Assembly: GCA_022813625.1 (NCBI GenBank)
Contig: JAKLMB010000052.1
Coordinates: 1 to 64,000, forward strand
From: Aaosphaeria pasadenensis
Taxonomy: Eukaryota; Ascomycota; Dothideomycetes; Pleosporales
Direction: 5' to 3'
DNA length: 64,000 bases
Below the pieces are notes generated by a model. The model was not told the origin of the DNA. It searched no databases and was given only the letters and a program-made list of their open reading frames with translations. A program made the translations under genes and the position numbers. The number at the start of each line of letters is the position of its first letter. Position 1 is the stretch's first letter. Shown piece by piece: positions 33,607 through 43,204 of the stretch.

Positions 33607-35025
33607 TTTTACTTTTTCTACCGGAAAAAAAGATATGCTTGAGTGAAGGAGAGAAAATTGAAAAGGAAAAGAAAGGAAAGGAAGGAAATGCTTTGAAGTT
33701 GTGATGTGATCTGATGAGAAGATCCATCATAACGCAGGAAGAGCCTTGCAATATATACTAGTATCTCGGAGCATAGTAACAATCCCAATTGAGTTCTATT
33801 TTCTTCCTTGGTCTAAAGCCTCGCAGGAAATTCGTTCAACGGCCTCCGTCAGTCTCATGTTCGGGTTTGAAGATATTCATAGATGTATACGGCATTGTGA
33901 CGGGCTTAATCATCGCTGCCAAGTCCCGGAGAGGTCAAGTTTCAGGGTTCAAGGTCTAGACCCGCAACCATCCTCGCATGTGATTGGAGGATTTTCTTAC
34001 ACTGCAAGGTTGACGGCACGTGTGACCTCGTGAATAGAAACACGTCCGATTCGTCCTGACCAGACTTCCGAAAATCTCTGTCTTTGTATTCAGTCTGAAA
34101 TCTTCGGGTTTCGCACTAGATCTTTAATCGCACTGAATTAATGCCATACCTAGGCTAACGGCTCGTCAAAAAAAATGCAGCAAGAATGATTATGAAGTCA
34201 AACATAGCAGCAGAAATAAGCTTGGGTATCGTAACGTTGTTACATGCTAATCAAGTGTGCAATGCCATAACGCCAATTCCCCCAGATTCCCGCTTAACCT
34301 ATCAATAAATCCCGTGTCGTCGATATTCCAAAGCGAATTTACGAGGTATGCTTCCACTCTCCATAGCAAATAGCTTGCGCGCCATTATAGCTTAGCTGCT
34401 CCTTGCACCAAACAAGCATCGTCAATCCCCGTACAGTTCATATTTGGCGTCTCGCTTATTTCTATAGATCGGCTTAATTAACTGTACTGTACATCGAACT
34501 ACCGTTGACAGAAACGCAAGGTAAATGGTCTATCATTGCGGGGCAAACATTGGAAGTAGAAGCACCTACCTCTTCACTAAAAGATCACCCCAGAATGGAA
34601 CCCTGGGCAGAACATCCAAATTATGTCCGATGAGTCTTTGGAGTGTCTTTGACAATAACGTTCACATATCTAAAGTGTAGGGTTCGATTGCTCCGGCCTC
34701 TACCGACTTGTTCCATGAGTAGTTCCACTCACATCACAAGCACGACCCGCGGTCAAGGAATACAGGTAGAATAGCATTGTATTCCTCAAAAAACATCTCC
34801 AAGTTGACTATAAGAGCAATTTAACCTTTTCTGCAATCACACAATGGCAATGACACCTGAAATTCACCATATTCGTAGAAGTGGCCAAGTCTACATACCC
34901 CAATCTCACACAACATCACCACAACAAAGCGCAAAATTCAGAGAAAAGAAAATCATCCTTGATCTAAAAACAGGTTCTAAAAGTACAAGCATCTCCCCGA
35001 TGCTCACCCACGCGCAGTCCCCACA
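33607..35025. other. Intergenic within secreted-protein array
   Basis: Promoter of copy A near 33607-33950, then about 1 kb without a supported gene. I looked for a fourth copy (signal-peptide style plus DCx3G core) and did not see one. Confidence 0.5.
33904..33914 (-). promoter_or_regulatory. Shared upstream element, copy A
   Basis: GCTTAATCATC on the plus strand (GATGATTAAGC on the gene strand), 298 nt from the start of copy A. Identical elements precede copies B and C. With copy C the match extends outward: GGGCTTAATCATCG, preceded by ATGTAT and ATT/TG positions in register. Confidence 0.6.
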
Positions 35026-35497
35026 CTAAGCCCCAATGTCTCCAAAACCAGAGCAGCCAAACACCTGGCACTGCCAGGCATTTTCCGTTGGCACCAATTG
35101 GCCGGAAGTACTAAACGTGAAAAACAGGCAATGTCAGTCAAAACCCCAAACCAACGATAGCATCGAAAATCAGGGAGACACCAGTGCGAACTTACCAGTC
35201 GTCCTCCTTTCGGCAAACGGTGATGTCATATTTCGTTGCATCGGCCTCGTTTTCCTTCCACTCGAAGGTTGCGCCGGGAGTATCGCAGTCGAACTTGTTA
35301 GGAAGATCCTTTTGCGTTTTGCCAGTGTCGCACACTTTTGTGCCGTCGGCAGCGGTGGCGCTCCAGTAGGCCATCTTGCCCCTTGAGGCCGGACCCTCCC
35401 CGTTCAAGACCTGGCCGGAGATTCTGAACTTTTCAGCTGCAACTAGTTGAGAGGCAGCGAGGGCCGTGGCGAGGAGGATAGACTTGAAAGAAGGCAT
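35026..35497 (-). CDS. Small secreted Cys-rich protein, array copy B
   Basis: Exons 35497..35196 and 35110..35026, 128 aa. The signal peptide MPSFKSILLATALAASQLVA has the same xSFKSI(I/L)L start as copy A. The mature part has six cysteines, with the shared core DCDTPGATFEW. The 85-nt intron again splits a Cys codon TG|T at the same alignment position (after KEDD). A TATA-like element lies about 135 nt upstream and the shared element 279 nt upstream. This copy has the fewest cysteines and the shortest second exon, so it is the most diverged of the three. Function unknown; effector-like. Confidence 0.85.
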
Positions 35498-35775
35498 TTT
35501 GTGTTTGTGTAAGAGAACGAATTGTGGAAAGAGAGAAAGATTGAACGATTGGCTGATAAAAGATTGTTGTAGTGAAAGAAGGATGTAATGCTAAACTGAT
35601 TGAACATTATTGGACTTGAAGGAAAGCAACATTCTTATACTTCATTCAACAGACTGTCACGACGTAAATGTTGCATTGAAGATGAATCGCTGTTACAAAG
35701 GGAATGTTTCAAGTGTCCGACTGCCTCGTTTTCCGCCATTGCGATGCAGACTGGATACAAACGGGAATTTGTGGA

Positions 35776-35786
35776 GCTTAATCATC
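35776..35786 (-). promoter_or_regulatory. Shared upstream element, copy B
   Basis: GCTTAATCATC, 279 nt from the start of copy B. A second shared block, GTTTCAAGTGTCCG, lies at 35706-35719, about 209 nt upstream of the ATG. Confidence 0.6.
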
Positions 35787-36260
35787 CCTAGCACCTCCGA
35801 ACATTAAAAATAGAGAAATCCGGGGTACCTCTCAAGGGATCGTCAGTCAAAGTGTGGGTCCGAAATGGCATTGTCAGATTGAGATTGGGATGGAAGGGTC
35901 TGATTTGCTCGCCAATCTAAGGTAATCGAGAGCGTCGATGTTGATCTACTGTCAAACAGTACCTATCGCCCTCACTGGCAGAAAGATTTTAGACTTCACC
36001 AAACATCGCATATATCATTGAAGAAGCAGGCTCAATCATGACTGTCAACACAACCAGCCATGATGCCAGTGAGATATTCAAATCAAAAGAATAATGAGTT
36101 TAGAAAACGAGACCACCCTTACTCAACCAAAACATTTGATTTGGTCAAGATGCTATGAAAGATTCAACTTCATAAATGCCCTTCTAAGAAACACCCAGTT
36201 GTCGCTAAAAGCAATGCAAATTCAAACATCCCAACTCTCACACCTCAAAGCCATGTGCAT

Positions 36261-36776
36261 TCATCGCTGAACTGGTTCAGTCGTGCAGATAGACCCAGAA
36301 CCCCAGCAATGAACCGGATCTTCCGTGCACTGGAACTGCATCGAGTTTTCAAGCTTATCCGCCTGCTTAAGCGTTCCCGATGCACTATAAAGAAACCAAC
36401 CACATTAGCCAACCATCCTCAAACCCAAAACTACATTATCAAAAGGACCGAATCTCGAGGAAAGAACCTACCATGCGCCAGAATCCCCAGTCCAGCAGTA
36501 CTCAGCGTTTACAGTCAAAGCGCTAGGGTCGAACGCCCACTTAACGCTGCCCCCTTCAGCGATGCAGTCGAATGGGTTTGTGACACCTTTGCGTAGCTCG
36601 CCGCTGTTGCAGTATTCGCCGCCTTCGAGGGCAGAGACGACGAATTGGGATTGAAGCTGGTTTGTGTCGGTGCTGTTTCCGAGGACTGAGACGTGGAGGT
36701 TGAAGCAGGTGCCGGCCGCGCTTACCAGCGGGGCGGCGATGATGGCGCTCAGGACGACGGCTTTGAAGGAATTCAT
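36261..36776 (-). CDS. Small secreted Cys-rich protein, array copy C
   Basis: Exons 36776..36472 and 36384..36261, 142 aa. Signal peptide MNSFKAVVLSAIIAAPLVSA, close to copy A (AAPLV(S/A)AA). Eight cysteines in the mature part, with core DCIAEGGSVKW. The 87-nt intron (GTAGGT ... TTTATAG) splits the codon TG|T of the same cysteine as in A and B. The last exon encodes a Cys-poor tail ending TTEPVQR. TATATA lies about 146 nt upstream; the shared element lies 268 nt upstream. Tandem orientation and the same intron support origin by gene duplication. Confidence 0.85.
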
Positions 36777-37043
36777 TGTGAGTGTGATTGGGGATAACTG
36801 TAATGAGATTTCTTGAGGTTTTATGGATGAAGAAAAGAGGGTTATAAACGAATGTGTTCAACGAGCGAGTGATGAATTGGTAGAAGGTACGACCAGAATG
36901 CAGATTTTGATGTAGGTTCTTGGTTATATATTGAGGGTGACATTTCCTATGGATGAATGCATTCGTTGGAGAGACAGGTTTCAAGTGTCCGTCGCAGCTC
37001 TATGTCGCTATAAATGGAAACCATGTATGCAGTATTCTGTGGG

Positions 37044-37054
37044 GCTTAATCATC
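37044..37054 (-). promoter_or_regulatory. Shared upstream element, copy C
   Basis: GCTTAATCATC, 268 nt from the start of copy C. GTTTCAAGTGTCCG also occurs at 36978-36991, about 202 nt upstream, matching the spacing in copy B. Confidence 0.6.
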
Positions 37055-37189
37055 GAAATGACTTCCGGATACCTTATAACGACCACAAAGAAATGGTCTC
37101 GAGGCATGATGATTCGCCAAATGCGAAACCTGAGATCCCAATTCGTACGCACTGTCGAAAAACTCCATGCCCTATACTTCTTCGAACGA

Positions 37190-37705
37190 TCAATTATTCC
37201 TTAGCATTGCAGCAGCCTTAGCCTCCCGCATCGCCTTGAATTCGGGGTTGTTCTGAATCCACGCGCATCGAAACATCCCGATACTTGGCTTGACATCCTC
37301 GAAACCAAATCTAGGGTACAGCTTCTGGCCAATGGGCTCCGCGACCATGCTAACATAGGCCTGCGGTGCGTGTTCGTCGATGTGGTCAACAAGACTCTGC
37401 ATGATGCGTTTTCCTATGCTTTTGCCTTGGTGGTCGGGATGCACGGCTACATCGCAAAGCTGCAAGAAAAGTGCTCCGTCTCCGAGTAAGCGGCCCATAC
37501 CGACGGGGTGCTGGTCCAGCCCGGGGGTTGTGTCGTCTTGCATGTGTATGCGTTCGTAGGCTGTGAAACAGGCAAAGGAGTTTGCTAGAGCTTTGGCTGC
37601 CGCTTCTAGCGGGGGAGGGGTCAGGTTGGCGGCTTTGCGTAGGTCGTGGTACTCCTGCGCGGTTGGTATCCGCTGGAGGATGACATATTGCTGTGAGTTG
37701 TCCAT
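37190..37705 (-). CDS. GNAT-family N-acetyltransferase
   Basis: Single exon, 171 aa from the ATG at 37705 (MDNSQQYVILQRI). The frame is open upstream to 37876, but that part looks like leader. The acetyl-CoA-binding motif A is clear: DVAVHPDHQGKSIGKRIMQSL (Q-x2-G-x-G/A type, QGKSIG), followed by motif B residues AEPIGQKLYPRFGFED. Length and layout fit a single-domain GNAT. Substrate cannot be read from the sequence. It lies directly upstream of the secreted-protein array on the same strand, without evidence of joint function. Confidence 0.9.
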   Translation of the reverse strand: MDNSQQYVILQRIPTAQEYHDLRKAANLTPPPLEAAAKALANSFACFTAYERIHMQDDTTPGLDQHPVGMGRLLGDGALFLQLCDVAVHPDHQGKSIGKRIMQSLVDHIDEHAPQAYVSMVAEPIGQKLYPRFGFEDVKPSIGMFRCAWIQNNPEFKAMREAKAAAMLRNN

Positions 37706-38313
37706 TTTTTTGTGAATCGAAGGATGATACGTTCCTAGGTCGTGTTTGCTATTCGTCGTTGCTGTGTGGGTATTTGTGCTGAACTGTACGATTGATATGA
37801 CCGCAGAGTTGTTGAATTTATACTTTTGGCGAGAACTACACAGTAGATGAATGACAGATTTTGGAATAGGCTCCAAGACTTCAATTCTAGGCGGCCACCG
37901 GAATAAGTGAATTTAGAAAATACAAATATGATTCCGTATGTATTCAAGTTTGGTGTGCTGATGGCTCAACTTCTGTCATTAGTCAGCCGGAGTTTGATCG
38001 GAATGAAAGTGATGTTCGACGAGTTGGCCGATTTTCAATATTCCGCAAATGAGGATACACTTGTCCAATTAAATTTATTTAGATGAGTCATAGAGTTATC
38101 GATATGATCGTTAGAATAGCCTGGTACAGTACGTCGTGAGGAGTATGGTTTTTCGAAAGTGAGTTCATGTAGTCATGAATCGATTTTAGAATCTGGTATA
38201 ATTTGGGTATTTAGACACTAAATATACTGACTATTTCTCTGGTCCTGAACCGTTGTGATGTAAAATACACTAGTTAATCTTAAAAATTGACGATTGACAA
38301 AAAGAAAATTAAT
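37706..38313. other. Intergenic, AT-rich
   Basis: About 0.6 kb, AT-rich from 38030 onward, with one TATCGATA octamer at 38097-38104. No gene seen. Confidence 0.5.
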
Positions 38314-39749
38314 TCAGCACTCGTCGGATACACTCGTGTGATCAGACTCCGAGAATGCTATGGAAAGTGGTGTTCGCTCTTTCATGGCAGCACCATAAAT
38401 ATGTCTATAAACATGATACCGCGAAGGACCACGTTCGATGCAAACGTTTGGACTCAGATTGCAGGGCTCTAGGTCGTCACTGCCAGCATTTTCGACGTCG
38501 TTATCAGATGTTGGTGTTCTGAGGCGCATGTCATTGAGCTCCAAGTGTCTTGTCGTTGGGGTGTTCTCATTGGTTATGTATGGACATTGCCATTGATGGG
38601 ACGCCTGATTGAGATATCCGCTTTCTCTAGGAGGATAAGTTTGCCTATCAGATGAACAGGAAAACCCCAAGTTCTTGAGATTTTCTGCTTTATTTGTAAC
38701 GGGCGGGTTGTATTTGACGTGCTTCCTGGAAAGGGACTGGAATTTGTTTTCGATTCTGGGTGGAGTCATTTGTGAGCAGACATGCATCCCACATGAGGAT
38801 CTCAAAGCTTACACAGAGGAAACCAGCTCTAAGCTCTTATTCTGTGCAACTGTATATTCATTGAGAGAGCCCGGAGAGGATTGCTCAAGTTCAGCAGATG
38901 GTATAGTGCTTGTGGTAGGCGCAAAGATATCATCCGCTTTTGGGGTTGAATTGTCGACAAGAAGATCCAAATCGTCCGACCAAGACGCAAAGGCTATGCA
39001 TCTATCTGTATTCACTGTATTTGTTGGACGGCTTGAACGACTTGGGCTATATCCGGGGCGGATCTTGGCCAAATCAGGATGCGAGGGGAATCGAGGAGGT
39101 GATACAGCTGTGTTAGTCTTATTGAGCCTAGCAGACTCGAAGATAGCCTTCATTTTGACAGAGTGACCTGCCCTAGCTGGCGATGTACGAACTGCGGAAG
39201 TACGATGTACGCGGCGAACCCCAACATTGGCATATAGCGGTGTAGAGGGTGGCTCTTGGCGCATAGGACTGCTCGGAGCAGAGAGGGTCATGTTTTGGCT
39301 CTGGTAGCCGGTAGAGAGAGTATCGGCGGAGATAATAGGAGCCATTGTTTTCGACATATGTCCAATTTGGCTGCTCCCAGAAGCGCCAGTCTGATTTGCT
39401 CGACGGTCTGTGTTGTGTTCGTTCAGCGCTTTGCACTGAATAACCATGATGTCACGACACGCCCTCACCAATGTGCTGGACAACGGTATTGTCCGACGGA
39501 CATGAGGGAGACCCCATATAGACTGAGAACTAATTTCTGCGGCTCCTTGTGGTTTCTCTTCGCTACGCTGAGTGTCAGTGATCAGTGTTCAAGGTGGCTT
39601 ATTGTATGCGACCACGCCATTGAGTAACGAACCTGTGATTGGGTCATAAGATTGAGAACATATACGTCCCACCAAACATACTCACTTACCTTGTGGTCAG
39701 AATTTGTCCTCTTTTTCGCCTGGAGGATAGGTCCGACGATACTGAGGAT
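38314..39749 (-). CDS. Disordered hypothetical protein (5' end unresolved)
   Basis: Supported exons are 38755..38314, 39567..38813 and probably 39749..39690. Introns of 57 nt (GTAAGC ... CACCCAG) and 122 nt (GTAAGT ... CTCAG) keep the frame. Coding continues upstream of the first internal ATG (QSIWGLPHVRRTIPLSS in frame), so a start at ~39447 would be too short. No in-frame ATG was found at the far 5' end; a competing ATG at about 39778 begins a plausible Arg/Ser-rich N-terminus but does not splice in phase. The body is Ser/Pro/Thr-rich and likely disordered, with short conserved-looking pieces (VRACRDIMVIQCKALN, RCIAFASWSDDLDLL). No domain recognised. Confidence 0.6.
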
Positions 39750-42700
39750 CTGGGTTTAGCGTTTACGTAGGGAGCCATACAAGGCCATGGTGGCGCGACG
39801 ATGTGATAGAAGTACGACTCTCTAGACCATGAGTATCAGCAGGTCCATCATCAGCTGGCAGGTGATAGGTGAGCAATTTGATGGAGAGATGCATGCGATT
39901 TTGTGACGGTAACAAGATGGAGAAAGAGATAAACAAACAAACAAGTGAACAGAGAAAGGAAAGCTCCGGACTATGTCATGTGGCATGGCTCCTTCCCTGG
40001 GGCGGGTTCTATCTCGTTATCGATATACGCACACAACTATTGACAGCCAACATCACTTGACAACCTACCTACAACCTCATGAAAATACATGGCCACCCAC
40101 GGTGTATACAGCACAACCCTATAGTTCTCTACCGCTATCTAATTTATGCATCATTGCGAACACCCCCCGGAATGCCTCGTATATTGCAAGCTGGAACAGA
40201 GAGCATGGTGGGGTCATTCGGCTGTTGAAAAAGAGATAGAGCGTGGTATGAGTAAGACAGCTTCCCTACTACTGTGTAGGCAATACATACACTGTATGTA
40301 TTTACGGAGTATTGTGGAGCTATTATTACTGCGCGGTGCAGATGGTACCTCGCAGTAATAGGCATTTACCCATCTCCGTTTACAGCGCGACCCTCTAATT
40401 TACCGGGTTCTACCACGGCTCACAGAATCTTCAGATCGCGATTCCAGAACTTCCAAAGCAACCAGAAAAATAAGATTCAACAAACGAGATTTGCATATTT
40501 TGCTCAAAGGCTGCGCGTGGCGTTCGCCAGATCTCGGGAAGCACCGTGTGTGAAGATGGATCGTTTCGAAGCAGAATCTTGTTCAGTTCTCATTTCTCTG
40601 AAGATTGCAGGCTGATCTAGTCAAGGCTTGCGTACTATGTATAGCGACGATCACTTCCGCGTGGGTTGCGAAGATTAGATGAGCGTCATCCTATCCTGGT
40701 CGGCTAATTTTTCTGGACGCTGCACCCTATTCCTGCACCGTTGTTGGCCATCCCAAGTAACTACCTCGTACTCGTACTGTGCCGGTGCACCTCCAGTGTA
40801 CCCGTCCTGTGTAGAGCAGGTCACGCCGCAGCGAGCCGTTACAGGTACAATCGCTGAGCCCGCTGCGCTGGCACCGTACCTTAATATAACACTCGACTGC
40901 CTGGATTCAATTAGGGTGCGACTCGTAGTCTCAGGCTGGCACTACATACACAAAGGGGTAATAACATGAGCACGACCAGGCTTAGAACCTGGCCTCAGTA
41001 GTTCATGCAGTCGCCTCACGCGGTTCGCAGACAACGTTGGTTACAGCTGCCATACGATGTACCTACCGTGTGCGTTGCAGTGCAACGACTCTTCCGACGC
41101 CTCCGAACGCAACCGAACGCAACGCGACATGTCTGGGAATCAGTCACGCTGCCGAAAAGCGCGCGGACGAGATGGGAGAGGGATAGACACTGGGGTTGAG
41201 ACCTTGATACAGCTTAGGGCGCCAGGCATCTTACGCACGGTGCCAGGGCGATACGGCTTAGAACACTCGTCTGCTGCACCGTTCAATAATTTCGGAACAC
41301 TCATGCTCCACCACAGCACTACCGCAGGATGATGACGAACAAACGGGCTCGTCTTTCAATAGACTACTCTGGGACTTAGACGGAATAATTACCGTGCCTG
41401 CAGCAGCAGCGACGGCAACAGTCTGCCTAGATCATGATGCCTAGCAGCCAAACGTCTGATGGGCATTATTGGAGAGCTGAAGAGGCCCTACTCTTTCGTC
41501 CTCGCTCTGCTCCTACTGGATCGTCCTTGTGCGGAGGCTGCCCTCGCATGCATCGGTTCCCCTCCCTCTCTCCCCTCCATCAAGCCTCCGAAGCCCGCCT
41601 CGTGCTCATCGCGGGAGCAAAGCGTGTTGTGCGCAAGAGAGGGAGCGTGTGAGCGTGTATTGCGGTACATGAGGGCTCCCTGGATCCTTGTGTGCTGTGT
41701 CTCTTCCCTGGGGGCTTTCTCACGCTAGTGTCGCACCAGTCAGTGTCCCAATGAAATCGTGGAAGACTTCGCGGGCAATCCCCCCTAAAGTCGTCTAGGG
41801 GCCCTTTGGGTCCTTTTGCTTGTATGTGAATGGCGTTTTCGCTTCCAGCGCTGGCCCGCTCTGTCTGTGCACCTGGTCTGACTTCAAAGACTCAAGTCAG
41901 GTCCCCAGAAACCTTCCTGGCCCTGCCCTACTCAGCATTTCAGCTCTGACCACCTCAAGAGCCTCGCTGCTCTTTGACTGTGTGATTGCCTCTCTGCATC
42001 GCCCTGTTCAAGACATTCTACGCTGTCTTTTCGCAACTCTACACTCTTCATCCTACACCCACCATTTCACTCTCTCCCTCTGGTGCTGGCTCGGCCATTG
42101 TCGCGAGCTTGAAGCTCTTTTCAACACAGCTATCTGCTGCATTTGTCTTCTCTTCGCTCTTTTCAGCCTCCCAATTTTGGATTCCCCTCTTTTTATTGCG
42201 CCACCGTTCGATTAGGCTTGTCTCGCCTCCATTGCGACCCGGAATCGTCTTACCGAATCTATCAGCATACTAAATCCTACTTCGACTGCTACTCGAACCT
42301 CCCTGAACTTTCTGTTCTGTCGAACACAATCCAGCATTGCGACTTACAAACGAAGAACACACGAGCACCTCTCTCCGACAGTTGTCGTTTGATCTCGAGC
42401 CACGACTATGCACCGATAGTGTATGTTCTAACCTCTCTCTTGTTTGAAACCCCCATCAGGAAATTCAATTGCAATGCTGCAACGGACAATGTTACAACTT
42501 TGTCTACTATTTCCCCGACCTCCCGTTATCCGCTACTTCCTTATCCATCTGTCTGCCTCTTTCAAGGTCTTCAGTTTCAGTTTCCCCCACCTCGCATATT
42601 CACGTCCCACGCCTTTGGAAATGCCCTTACCGTCCTATTCACCTCCTGTCATGCTAGGGACTTTCTCTAATCTTGAGTGGCTGTAGGTTTCTTTAATTCC

Positions 42701-43204
42701 TAATTCATGAACGCTGAGCCTATCCCTGCCACTGTCCTGGCCTGGTCGACACTGAACGTGCACTCTTGTTCCCAGGTCGAAAGCAAGGAACCATTCCCTT
42801 CGGTACCTGACAGTACCGTCGACTAACCCGCCCTTGCCAATCTCTGACAGTTCCTCCTCTATCAGAAGCGCCTTTCTGCTCTAGGTGCCCGTAGGTCTTG
42901 GCCTTGACTTTGGACGAATTTGTAATTATACTTGGACGGACCTCTACTTGCAGCCTGATATTGCCTTCCTTTACCTGGATCAACGACCGACATCGTACTA
43001 GATCAACCGCTAGCGGTTGCGAGTTCCGAGCTATAGCAGCCTGTCACGCCTTTGAGACAGCTGCCAAAGAGCGCGTCGCTCCACATCTAGGCCAGAAGCA
43101 GTGCTTTTCACTTCTCATTCGCATCCCCCGGACGTTCACACCACCTGCATACTTGTGTCGGTGAATAGACACATAAATCAACATTGAAATTCGACACATA
43201 ATTG
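39750..43204. other. Long gene-poor stretch with CT-rich leader
   Basis: About 3.4 kb. 40,000-41,700 holds only unsupported frames; a TATCGATA octamer sits at 40018-40025. From ~41,800 to 43,180 the plus strand is pyrimidine-rich, with many short ATG frames, which suits a long 5' leader of the gene at 43205. Overlapping frames at 41820-42670 have no family features. Confidence 0.45.

Noticed and set aside
34675..34705. B-box-like GGGTTCGATTGCTCC
   Set aside because: Lacks the terminal CC at the right place and has no A box upstream.
41820..42670. Overlapping plus-strand frames of 131 and 175 codons
   Set aside because: Pyrimidine-rich, low-complexity translations without family features; better read as leader sequence.
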